A DNA stretch of 12,782 nucleotides from Methylococcaceae bacterium (GTDB lineage: Bacteria; Pseudomonadota; Gammaproteobacteria; Methylococcales; Methylomonadaceae): the NCBI GenBank assembly GCA_013138855.1, contig WTBX01000085.1, positions 1 through 12,782 of the forward strand, written 5' to 3'. The position numbers and the translations under genes were made by a program. Position 1 is the stretch's first letter; every line of letters begins with the position of its first letter. Under the pieces are notes generated by a model that did no database searches, had not been told where the DNA came from, and saw nothing but the letters and a program-made list of their open reading frames with translations. Positions 1 through 7,154 of this stretch are shown here, piece by piece.

Positions 1-905
1 CTAATCGCCGACCCTTCCATTTTTTTTAAAAATTCTGCCTCAGTCCAACTAAAAGCCTCAATTAATTGCAAACTATTCAAGTTATAACGCGGATTAAAAT
101 CAGCCTCTTTCGATAATTTTGCAAAACGATTCCACGGGCAAATTAACTGGCAATCATCACAACCATAAATACGATTACCGATTAAAGGACGGAATTCTTC
201 TGGAATTGCACCGTGCAGTTCAATGGTCAAATAAGAAATACAACGCCGCGCATCGACTTGATACGGCGCGACAATCGCTTGTGTAGGGCAAATATCAAGG
301 CAGGCAGTGCATTTTCCACAATGTTCTGTTACCTCCGCATCAACAGGCAAGGCTAAATCCGTATAAATTTCCCCTAAAAAAAACCATGAGCCTGCTTTGC
401 GATTAATTAAATTAGAATGCTTACCTATCCAACCCAAACCTGCTTTTTCGGCAATCGCTTTTTCCAATACAGGCGCACTGTCTACAAACGCCCGATAACC
501 AAATGTGCCAATTTCAGCCTCTATTTTACTGGCTAATTTTTGTAAACGATTACGCAAGACTTTATGATAATCTCGTCCTAAAGCATAACGTGAAATAAAC
601 GCATTCAAGGGATTATCTAAACCTTGTTGCATTGCTTTTGAAGATTCGGGTAAATAATCCATCCGTACCGAAATAATTCGTTTTGTCCCTTCATGTAATA
701 ATTCAGGATGAGAACGCTTTAAACCATGCTTGTGCATATAATCCATATCGGCATGAAAACCTTTTTCAACCCAACGATGTAAATGATTTTCAGCCTCTGA
801 TAAATTTATATCGCTAATCCCTACTTGCTGAAATCCTAAATCCAAGCCCCATTGCTTAATTAATAAGGCGATTGCTTCAAAGTTTTCTATTTTTTCAGTA
901 TTCAT
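1..905 (-). CDS. queG: Epoxyqueuosine reductase QueG (C-terminus cut by window edge)
   Basis: QueG reduces epoxyqueuosine to queuosine at the wobble base of GUN-anticodon tRNAs, using cobalamin and two [4Fe-4S] clusters in the cytoplasm. I translated the minus strand from the ATG at 905-903 and read 301 codons without a stop. The conserved VDSAPVLEKA segment (residues 141-150, with the family's acidic residue at D142) and RYALGRDYHK (106-115) are present. The ferredoxin-like cysteines are C196, C199, C202 and C206 followed by Pro, then C222, then C249, C252 and C256 followed by Pro. The reading frame is open at base 1, and the last readable residues, EGSAI, match the region that begins the C-terminal HEAT-like part, so about 60-80 residues are missing. 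A modest AAGG lies 6 nt before the start. The gene diverges from nnr across 55 bp; in E. coli queG and nnr are also neighbours. Identification is firm. Confidence 0.95.
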   Translation of the reverse strand, partial: MNTEKIENFEAIALLIKQWGLDLGFQQVGISDINLSEAENHLHRWVEKGFHADMDYMHKHGLKRSHPELLHEGTKRIISVRMDYLPESSKAMQQGLDNPLNAFISRYALGRDYHKVLRNRLQKLASKIEAEIGTFGYRAFVDSAPVLEKAIAEKAGLGWIGKHSNLINRKAGSWFFLGEIYTDLALPVDAEVTEHCGKCTACLDICPTQAIVAPYQVDARRCISYLTIELHGAIPEEFRPLIGNRIYGCDDCQLICPWNRFAKLSKEADFNPRYNLNSLQLIEAFSWTEAEFLKKMEGSAI

Positions 906-960
906 AATGCGCCTTACAACCTTATAATATTCAGTTACGCTATTTTATCTAAAAACACCC
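906..960. promoter_or_regulatory. Divergent queG/nnr intergenic region with candidate -10 box
   Basis: This 55-bp gap must carry the 5' signals for both queG and nnr. On the plus strand a perfect TATAAT lies at 923-928, with only a poor -35 match 17 bp upstream, inside the queG start region. It would place an nnr transcript start near 935. On the minus strand the same AT-rich patch reads TATTAT (929-924), again with no convincing -35. No Shine-Dalgarno is visible before nnr. The -10 call is pattern-based only. Confidence 0.35.
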
Positions 961-2418
961 ATGCAGACCTTACCGCGCAAACTTTATCTTGCCCAACAAG
1001 TAAGAGAATTAGACCGCATTGCCATAGAAGACTGTGGCATGAAAGGTATAAAACTCATGCGCACCGCCGCTGCCGCCGTTTTTCAATACATTCAACAGCA
1101 TTACACACAGACTAAACATATCGCTGTCTTTTGTGGATCAGGGAATAATGCAGGTGACGGGTATTTTATTGCCTTACTGGCGTTACAGGCTAATTTTAAA
1201 GTCAGTGTTTACAGCATCGGCTCTGTGGAAAAATTAACAAGTGATGCATTGATTGCCTATCAAGATTATAAAAAACAGGGAGGCAGCACTTATTCTTCAC
1301 AAACTTTAACGCAAACACCTGATTTAATCATTGATGCTTTATTAGAAACAGGGTTAACACGCGACATTTCAGGAACTTATGCCGAAGCTGTTAAAATTAT
1401 CAATCAAACACCCTGCCCTGTTATTGCCGTAGATATTCCCTCGGGCATTCATGCTGACACTGGCTGCATGATGGGATCAGCAGTAAAAGCAGATGCGACA
1501 GTAAGCTTTATTGGTCTTAAACAAGGCTTATTTACAGGTACGGCTTTAGATTATTGCGGCAAGCTTATTTTTGATGATTTAAATGTTCCTAAAGAAGTTT
1601 TCACTCGCGTTCAATATAGTAGCGAACGTTTAGAAAAAACCATCCTGCCTCCCCGTTTACGCAATTCTCATAAAGGCAATTTCGGTCATGTATTAATTAT
1701 TGGGGGGGATACTGGCTTTTCAGGTGCAGCACGTTTAGCCGCAGAATCCGCCTTACGCTCTGGAGCTGGACTCGTGAGCCTTGCCACTCACCCCTCTCAT
1801 GCTAGCCTATTAAATATCGGACGTTTCGAGCTAATGTGTCATGGCATAGAGCAACCATCTCAATTACAAGCACTATTAGAAAAAGCGACAGTTATTGTAA
1901 TCGGCACAGGCTTAGGTCAAAAACAATGGGGAAAATCATTATTTGATGTCATCATTAATTCAACGTTACCGATGATTGTTGATGCGGATGGTTTAAACTT
2001 ATTAGCACAATCCCCTAATTATAATAACAACAGAATTATCACCCCCCACCCTAAAGAAGCGGCACGCTTACTTAATTGCAGTACGACTGAGATTAGTGAA
2101 AATCGTTTTTTAGCGGTAAAAAAAATTCAGTCGCGCTATGGCGGTGTTTGTTTATTAAAAGGTGCTGGCACCTTAATAAGTGATGCGGATGAATTATTTA
2201 TCAACACAACAGGCAATGCAGGCATGGCAACCGCTGGAATGGGCGATGTTTTAGCGGGTATTATTGGTGGTTTAGTCGCACAAGGCTTATCGTTAACAAC
2301 GGCCACGACGACAGCAAGTTATATACATGGAGCAGCGGCAGATCTTGCGGCTGTTGATGGCGAAAGAGGTTTATTAGCCAGTGATTTAATGCCGTACATT
2401 AGGAAGTTAGTCAATTGA
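961..2418 (+). CDS. nnr: Bifunctional NAD(P)H-hydrate repair enzyme Nnr (epimerase + ADP/ATP-dependent dehydratase)
   Basis: Nnr repairs hydrated NAD(P)H: the N-terminal YjeF_N domain interconverts the R and S hydrates, and the C-terminal carbohydrate-kinase-like domain dehydrates the S form using ADP or ATP. At 485 aa it has the length of the fused bacterial form. N-terminal marks are GSGNNAGDGYF (59-69), DALLETGL (125-132) and AVDIPSG (156-162). C-terminal marks are HKGNFGHVLIIGG (237-249), TPHPKEAARLL (361-371) and the nucleotide/catalytic loop GNAGMATAGMGDVLAG (418-433), with the expected catalytic Asp at 429. The glycine usual in DALLGTG is Glu129 here. The ATG at 961 has no evident Shine-Dalgarno. 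The stop overlaps the tsaE start (TTGA), so the two are probably co-translated, as in many gammaproteobacteria. Confidence 0.95.
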   Translation: MQTLPRKLYLAQQVRELDRIAIEDCGMKGIKLMRTAAAAVFQYIQQHYTQTKHIAVFCGSGNNAGDGYFIALLALQANFKVSVYSIGSVEKLTSDALIAYQDYKKQGGSTYSSQTLTQTPDLIIDALLETGLTRDISGTYAEAVKIINQTPCPVIAVDIPSGIHADTGCMMGSAVKADATVSFIGLKQGLFTGTALDYCGKLIFDDLNVPKEVFTRVQYSSERLEKTILPPRLRNSHKGNFGHVLIIGGDTGFSGAARLAAESALRSGAGLVSLATHPSHASLLNIGRFELMCHGIEQPSQLQALLEKATVIVIGTGLGQKQWGKSLFDVIINSTLPMIVDADGLNLLAQSPNYNNNRIITPHPKEAARLLNCSTTEISENRFLAVKKIQSRYGGVCLLKGAGTLISDADELFINTTGNAGMATAGMGDVLAGIIGGLVAQGLSLTTATTTASYIHGAAADLAAVDGERGLLASDLMPYIRKLVN

Positions 2419-2876
2419 AAATCGAATTAAAAACATTAGAAGATACCGAGCTATTCGGAGCAGAACTTTGGAAAGCATTACCCAGTAATTGTTTAGTCTT
2501 TTTACAGGGGCAATTAGGCGCGGGAAAAACCACGTTGGTCAGAGGTATTTTAACTGCCGCAGGTCACAAAGGGGCGGTTAAAAGTCCAACTTATACGCTA
2601 GTAGAAGAATATGACATTCACGCTCAAAAGATTTTCCATTTTGATTTATATCGTGTTGCCGACCCCGAAGAATTAGAGCTTATTGGCATTAGAGACTACA
2701 TGGATCAAACAAGTATTTGTTTTGTAGAGTGGCCAGAATTAGGCGCAGATTTTTTACCAGAACCCGACTTAATAATAGCATTATCACTTTTTTCAGAAGA
2801 TAGAATCTTAAAAATAGAAAATAAATCAAAAAAAACTATCAAACTAAGATGGAAAAACAAAGACATACTGCTATAA
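2415..2876 (+). CDS. tsaE: tRNA threonylcarbamoyladenosine biosynthesis ATPase TsaE
   Basis: TsaE is the small ATPase that works with TsaB and TsaD to transfer threonylcarbamoyl to A37 of ANN-decoding tRNAs (t6A), an essential modification in most bacteria. The product is 153 aa, the same length as E. coli TsaE. It has a Walker A GQLGAGKT (32-39), the switch-like SPTYTLVEEY (57-66), FHFDLYRV (74-81), the acidic DPEELE (83-88) and the FVEWPELG block (103-110). The start is a TTG at 2415 that overlaps the nnr stop by 4 nt. AGGAAG at 2401-2406 is placed as a Shine-Dalgarno 8 nt upstream, and no ATG lies nearby, so TTG is the best start. Its C-terminal codons hold a candidate promoter for amiB. 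Confidence 0.95.
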   Translation: MKIELKTLEDTELFGAELWKALPSNCLVFLQGQLGAGKTTLVRGILTAAGHKGAVKSPTYTLVEEYDIHAQKIFHFDLYRVADPEELELIGIRDYMDQTSICFVEWPELGADFLPEPDLIIALSLFSEDRILKIENKSKKTIKLRWKNKDILL

Positions 2877-2877
2877 T
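2869..2877 (+). promoter_or_regulatory. Extended -10 promoter candidate for amiB
   Basis: TGCTATAAT at 2869-2877 is a perfect -10 hexamer (2872-2877) with the extended TGn element. It overlaps the tsaE stop codon. The -35 zone (about 2849-2854, ATGGAA) is weak, as is usual for extended -10 promoters. Transcription would start near 2884, leaving a leader of about 25 nt that carries the amiB ribosome-binding site. Confidence 0.45.
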
Positions 2878-2908
2878 TTAAACAGGTTTATCACTAGTGA
2901 GGAGGAAT

Positions 2909-4129
2909 ATGCACATTTTCTGGAAATTATTTTTACTGATTGGACTACAGCTCATATCCTCAGTAGCAACGGCAAGACAAGTTGCCATTAATTCTGTCGA
3001 TTATGGAAGCCAGTCAACAAATGCGCGTGTTATTTTTAATACCTCATCTTCTGTTGCTCGTAAGGTTTTTCTATTAGATAACCCTTCTCGCTTAGTCATT
3101 GATTTTAAAAATACGCATTTAGGTAATGCTTTAAATCAACCCCCTGCAAATCACCCTTATTTAAAAAAAATACGCAGTGGTATACGTAATGGTCGTGACT
3201 TAAGAGTCGTTGTTGATTTAAAACAAGCCGTCCAACAAAACAGTTTTAATGTCGCGCCCAATAAAAATGCAGGTCACCGTTTTGTTATTAATCTAACCAA
3301 TGCTAATCAAAACTTTGCCAAAGTTAATACGAACAATGCGCCTCCACCTGTCTTTAAAGCCCCTAAAAAAACAAAACCTAAGGTCATCACTAAAACAACG
3401 ACATTCAAAAAAGGCAGAGAAATTATTGTTGCCATTGATGCAGGTCATGGTGGTATAGATTCAGGCGCGAGAGGCTCTAAAGGCACAAAAGAGAAAAAAG
3501 TGGTCTTTCAAATCGCTCAAAAATTAGCGAATTTAATTAACCAACAACCAGGAATGCGAGCGGTAATGGTTCGTAAAGGTGATTACTATATTAAGCTTAG
3601 ACGACGCATGGAAATTGCGCGTGAGGCAAAAGCTGATTTATTTATTTCGATTCATGCGGATGCATTTAAAAACTCAAAAGTTCGAGGCGCGTCAGTATTT
3701 ACTTTATCGCGTAGTGGCGCATCTAGTGAAGCCGCACGCTGGCTGGCAAATCATGAAAATGCGGCTGATTTAGTCGGTGGTGTAAGCCTTGATGACAAAG
3801 ATAATACTTTAGCGTCAGTCTTATTAGACTTATCACAAAACGCAACTAAAGAAGCAAGCCGAAATGTTGCCAGCAAGGTTTTAAAGCATTTTAAAAATAT
3901 CGGTAAATTACATCAGCGTAAGGTACAAAAAGCAGGATTTGCGGTATTAAAATCACCCGACATTCCATCAATACTGGTAGAAACGGCTTTTATTTCTAAT
4001 CCTTATGAAGAGCAAAATTTACGCAGCCGCGCTCATCAAGCTAAAATTGCTAATGCGGTTTTAAAAGGGGTTGTAAGTTATTTTAAAGAATATGCACCAG
4101 CCGATACTCGTATGGCCTATATGCGTTAA
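2909..4129 (+). CDS. amiB: N-acetylmuramoyl-L-alanine amidase AmiB (periplasmic septal amidase)
   Basis: The protein is a zinc amidase that cleaves the stem peptide from MurNAc during daughter-cell separation; E. coli AmiB is activated by EnvC at the septum. I start it at ATG 2909 (406 aa). The in-frame GTG at 2897 lies upstream of and against the AGGAGG (2900-2905) that must serve as the Shine-Dalgarno, although that element is only 3 nt from ATG 2909. A signal peptide spans residues 1-23, with likely cleavage after SSVATA. An AMIN septal-targeting domain follows (about 25-130), then a basic, Lys/Thr-rich linker (about 145-170). The Amidase_3 domain (about 172-393) has zinc ligands H180, E195 and H249 and catalytic E358 in VETAFISNP. 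The segment around 270-315 resembles the autoinhibitory helix of EnvC/NlpD-regulated amidases. No C-terminal LysM domain is present, unlike some AmiB homologs. It lies between tsaE and mutL, as in E. coli. Confidence 0.93.
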   Translation: MHIFWKLFLLIGLQLISSVATARQVAINSVDYGSQSTNARVIFNTSSSVARKVFLLDNPSRLVIDFKNTHLGNALNQPPANHPYLKKIRSGIRNGRDLRVVVDLKQAVQQNSFNVAPNKNAGHRFVINLTNANQNFAKVNTNNAPPPVFKAPKKTKPKVITKTTTFKKGREIIVAIDAGHGGIDSGARGSKGTKEKKVVFQIAQKLANLINQQPGMRAVMVRKGDYYIKLRRRMEIAREAKADLFISIHADAFKNSKVRGASVFTLSRSGASSEAARWLANHENAADLVGGVSLDDKDNTLASVLLDLSQNATKEASRNVASKVLKHFKNIGKLHQRKVQKAGFAVLKSPDIPSILVETAFISNPYEEQNLRSRAHQAKIANAVLKGVVSYFKEYAPADTRMAYMR

Positions 4130-4156
4130 CCAACAATTTTAACAAACCCTACATAG

Positions 4157-4189
4157 CGGAGTACAAAACATGTTTTGTACTCCGTTTTT
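4157..4189 (+). terminator. Rho-independent terminator after amiB (perfect 28-bp palindrome)
   Basis: Bases 4157-4184 are a perfect inverted repeat centred at 4170/4171. As RNA it folds into a 12-bp stem (CGGAGUACAAAA) with a CAUG loop, followed directly by five T residues (4185-4189). It lies 27 nt after the amiB stop and should end the amiB transcript before mutL. As DNA it is a full two-fold palindrome, so a protein-binding role is not excluded. Confidence 0.85.
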
Positions 4190-4241
4190 CATTCTAGCGA
4201 CTTTGTTTTAAAAATATCTCTTTTTTCATGAGTATTTCAGC

Positions 4242-4247
4242 TAAAAT
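4242..4247 (+). promoter_or_regulatory. Weak candidate -10 box for mutL
   Basis: TAAAAT at 4242-4247 lies between the amiB terminator and the mutL start, with no clear -35 at 16-18 bp spacing. It is listed because the strong terminator upstream implies that mutL has its own promoter. No Shine-Dalgarno sequence is visible before the mutL ATG. Confidence 0.25.
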
Positions 4248-4271
4248 AAAGCTTTTTCATCGTTTTAGCTA

Positions 4272-6095
4272 ATGCGCATTCACTCTCTCCCACCACAATT
4301 AATTAACCAAATCGCTGCGGGCGAAGTCGTTGAACGGCCTGCATCTGTCGTTAAAGAGCTAGTCGAAAACTGTTTTGATGCAGGGGCAACTCAAATTGCT
4401 GTAGATATAGAACAAGGTGGAACTCGATTAATTAAAATTCATGATAATGGCGGTGGAATTGAGCAGGAAGATTTATCTTTAGCGTTATCGCGTCATGCTA
4501 CCAGTAAAATTACTTCCTTAGATGATTTAGAACACGTTAATAGTATGGGCTTTAGGGGCGAAGCCTTACCTAGCATTAGCTCGGTGGCAAGGCTTTCTTT
4601 AACATCCAAAACAGCCGATAGTGAATATGCTTGGAAGGTTACTAGCGATGGTGCGGAGATTGATTTTGATATTCAACCTGCCTCTCATCCTCAAGGGACA
4701 ACCCTTGAAGTTAGAGATTTATTTTATAACACCCCTGCTCGGCGCAAATTTTTAAAAACAGAAAAAACTGAATTTTCGCATATCGAAAGTCTGATTAAAA
4801 AAATGGCTCTCAGTCGTTTTGATATTGCCTTTAAGCTCACGCATAACCAGCGCGAAATTATTAATTTAAAAGTTGCTGATACTGAACAGGCACAAGAGCA
4901 ACGCATTGCCAGTGTTTGTGGCACCGCATTTATTGAAAATTGTTTATTGATTGATTTTGCTGCCTCTGGTTTACAGTTATCAGGCTGGGTAGGCTTGCCG
5001 ACTTTTTCTCGCAGTCAGCAAGATATGCAATATTTTTATGTCAATGGGCGTTTAATTAAAGATAGATTGGTTTCTCATGCGGTTAAACAAGCTTATCAGG
5101 ATGTGTTGTTTCATGGCCGCCATCCTGTATTTGTGTTGTATTTAAGTTTAGATCCAGCATTAGTCGATGTGAATGCGCATCCTGCAAAAACCGAGGTTAG
5201 ATTTAGAGAAGGGCGTTTGGTTCATGATTTTTTATTTCGGGCTTTACATCGGAGCATTGCCGAACAACGCCCTCAAGCACCTGCTCCGAATGTCGTTGAA
5301 TTTGAGTATTCTTCGCCCGATGAGAGCGAAGCCATTCCACGTCAGCCCTCGATGTCTACATCGTTTCAATCACAGTCATCTGGCGGTAGCTCTTCGCAAT
5401 CTTCGTTACCGTTTAATATTGGCGAACAAATTCAACATTATGTTGAGCATTCTGAGAGAGAAGAGCCCAGTATTTTAACGGGTTCAAATACAGCTTCTGA
5501 AACAGAAAGTTTTCCACCGTTAGGTTTTGCGCTGGCGCATTTACATAATATTTATATTTTGTCGGAAACTCAGGAAGGCATGATTTTGGTGGATGCTCAT
5601 GCAGCACATGAGCGTGTGACCTATGAGCGTTTGAAAAAACTTTATCATCACGGCACAATTCCTGCTCAACCTTTGTTATTACCTGTTAAAATTTCGGTAA
5701 CTTCCTCTGAGGCTGATTTAGCCGAGCAAGCGCAAGACTTTTTCACGGCTTTAGGGTTCGAGTTGAACCGTATTGCACCCGAAACGTTATTATTGCGTTC
5801 CGTGCCAGTTTTATTGGCTAAGTCTAATACGGAAACCTTACTTAGAGATGTTCTCGCTGATATGTTGGAACAGGGTAGCAGTCAACGTATTGAAGAGCGT
5901 TGCAATGAATTGTTGGCGACAATGGCTTGTCATGGCTCAGTTAGAGCGGGACGGCGTTTAACCGTCGATGAAATGAATGCTTTGCTTAGAGAAATGGAAC
6001 AAACTGAGCGCATCGGTCAATGTAATCATGGTCGCCCTACTTGGGTTAGTTTGAGTCATAATGATTTGGATAAATTCTTTTTACGTGGTCAATAA
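4272..6095 (+). CDS. mutL: DNA mismatch repair protein MutL (endonuclease-type)
   Basis: MutL couples mismatch recognition by MutS to strand incision and unwinding. The 607-aa product has the N-terminal GHKL ATPase: general-base E29 and Mg-ligand N33 in KELVENCFDAGA (28-39), DNGGGI (58-63), GFRGEAL (93-99) and FYNTPARRKF (151-160). A Ser/Gln/Glu-rich flexible linker covers about 335-412, and a C-terminal dimerisation domain follows. That domain carries DAHAAHERVTYE (441-452), which fits the metal-binding endonuclease signature DQHA(X)2E(X)4E except for Ala in place of Gln. It also has ACH (552-554), CNHGRP (584-589) and a terminal FLR (603-605). QPLLLP (466-471) fits the beta-clamp motif QxxLxP. 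E. coli MutL lacks the nuclease motif and relies on MutH; Pseudomonas MutL has it. The start aligns with the E. coli N-terminus. It is flanked by amiB and miaA, as usual. Confidence 0.97.
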   Translation: MRIHSLPPQLINQIAAGEVVERPASVVKELVENCFDAGATQIAVDIEQGGTRLIKIHDNGGGIEQEDLSLALSRHATSKITSLDDLEHVNSMGFRGEALPSISSVARLSLTSKTADSEYAWKVTSDGAEIDFDIQPASHPQGTTLEVRDLFYNTPARRKFLKTEKTEFSHIESLIKKMALSRFDIAFKLTHNQREIINLKVADTEQAQEQRIASVCGTAFIENCLLIDFAASGLQLSGWVGLPTFSRSQQDMQYFYVNGRLIKDRLVSHAVKQAYQDVLFHGRHPVFVLYLSLDPALVDVNAHPAKTEVRFREGRLVHDFLFRALHRSIAEQRPQAPAPNVVEFEYSSPDESEAIPRQPSMSTSFQSQSSGGSSSQSSLPFNIGEQIQHYVEHSEREEPSILTGSNTASETESFPPLGFALAHLHNIYILSETQEGMILVDAHAAHERVTYERLKKLYHHGTIPAQPLLLPVKISVTSSEADLAEQAQDFFTALGFELNRIAPETLLLRSVPVLLAKSNTETLLRDVLADMLEQGSSQRIEERCNELLATMACHGSVRAGRRLTVDEMNALLREMEQTERIGQCNHGRPTWVSLSHNDLDKFFLRGQ

Positions 6096-6124
6096 TTACC
6101 TGTTTTGGTTATTTTCAAAACTCG

Positions 6125-6144
6125 CCAATAGCTAAAGCTATTGG
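6125..6144. repeat. Hairpin-forming inverted repeat in the mutL-miaA gap
   Basis: CCAATAGC (6125-6132) and GCTATTGG (6137-6144) form a perfect 8-bp stem with a TAAA loop, 29 nt after the mutL stop. Outer AAAA and TTTT tracts could extend the structure across an internal loop. No T-run follows directly (ACTCCGCTTTTA), so it is a weak terminator at best; it may be a dispersed palindromic repeat. Confidence 0.6.
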
Positions 6145-6175
6145 ACTCCGCTTTTATATTTAAGTATTTGCAAAC

Positions 6176-6197
6176 GTGAAAAAACTTGTTTTTTCAC
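6176..6197. repeat. A/T-rich hairpin immediately upstream of miaA
   Basis: GTGAAAAAA (6176-6184) and TTTTTTCAC (6189-6197) form a perfect 9-bp stem with a CTTG loop. It ends 15 nt before the miaA ATG. The A-run, stem and T-run layout could act as a bidirectional terminator, although the T-run is within the stem, or as a structure limiting ribosome access. There is no visible Shine-Dalgarno before miaA. Confidence 0.6.
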
Positions 6198-6212
6198 TCC
6201 TGAACCTAATAT

Positions 6213-7154
6213 ATGGAAAACAAACAACCACCCGCTATTTTTTTAATGGGAGCAACCGCTTCGGGAAAAACGGCTTTATCCGTTCAATTAGCTCAAGCCT
6301 TAGAAACTGAAATTATTAGTGTCGATTCTGCTTTAGTTTTCAAAGATATGAATATCGGCACAGCTAAACCGACAATGGAAGAGCGCGGTGGTATCGTGCA
6401 TCATTTAATTGATATTATCGACCCTGCCGAATCTTTTTCTACGGGGCAGTTTAGAAAACAAGCCCTTGCCATCATGGAAGATATAACACATCGCGGTAAA
6501 ATTCCTATTTTAACTGGCGGGACAATGCTATATTTCAATGCCTTAAGCAAAGGTATGGCGCAATTGCCTGAGGCAAACCCTGAAATCAGAGCGCGTTTAG
6601 ATAATGAACTGGCAACATTAGGAAAAGAAGTATTACATCAACGCTTAATGGAAGTTGATCCAGAATCTGCGGCAAGAATTCATCCAAACGACCCACAGCG
6701 CACTCAACGCGCTTTGGAAGTTTATGAAATCAGCGGCAAACCTTTAAGTATTTTTTTTAAAGAGGCTCAAAGTGATGCCCTGCCCTATCAAACGTTAAAG
6801 CTTATTGTTTCGCCAACAGACCGTAAACTATTACATGAGATGATTGCGCGGCGTTTTCACCTTATGCTTGAACAAGGATTTATCGCAGAAGTTGAGGCAT
6901 TATTTCAGCGTCCTGACTTAAGTGAAAACTTGCCAGCGATTCGCGCCGTCGGCTATCGGCAGGCGTGGTCATATTTAAAAGGTGAATATGATTTGCAAAC
7001 CATGACAGAAAAAGCGATTATTGCCACTCGGCAATTAGCTAAACGCCAATTTACTTGGTTACGAAAAGAAACCGAAGCAAAGTCATTTATTACAGGTAGC
7101 CCGCAGTTATTTGATAAAGTCTTAAATGAAATAAAATGTTCTTTCAACACTTAA
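6213..7154 (+). CDS. miaA: tRNA dimethylallyltransferase MiaA
   Basis: MiaA transfers the dimethylallyl group of DMAPP to N6 of A37 in UNN-decoding tRNAs, the first step to ms2i6A, which supports frame maintenance. The 313-aa product (E. coli 316) has the P-loop GATASGKT (13-20), the catalytic-region SVDSALVFKDMNIGTAKP block (36-53, with D38), LTGGTMLYF (100-108), HPNDPQRTQRALEVYEISGK (157-176), VGYRQAW (246-252) and QLAKRQFTWLR (274-284). The N-terminus aligns with E. coli MiaA, supporting the ATG at 6213 although no Shine-Dalgarno is apparent. It lies in the invariant mutL-miaA-hfq order. The 117-nt gap to mutL holds two hairpins, so its transcription may be partly uncoupled from mutL. Confidence 0.96.
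   Translation: MENKQPPAIFLMGATASGKTALSVQLAQALETEIISVDSALVFKDMNIGTAKPTMEERGGIVHHLIDIIDPAESFSTGQFRKQALAIMEDITHRGKIPILTGGTMLYFNALSKGMAQLPEANPEIRARLDNELATLGKEVLHQRLMEVDPESAARIHPNDPQRTQRALEVYEISGKPLSIFFKEAQSDALPYQTLKLIVSPTDRKLLHEMIARRFHLMLEQGFIAEVEALFQRPDLSENLPAIRAVGYRQAWSYLKGEYDLQTMTEKAIIATRQLAKRQFTWLRKETEAKSFITGSPQLFDKVLNEIKCSFNT

Noticed and set aside
2897..2908. GTG start for amiB giving four more residues (MRRN)
   Set aside because: Those codons are the Shine-Dalgarno sequence itself; ATG 2909 gives a standard signal peptide.
5173..5478. Alternative-frame open stretch of 101 codons inside mutL
   Set aside because: It lies wholly within the mutL linker and C-terminal coding region in another frame, with no start signal or family likeness.
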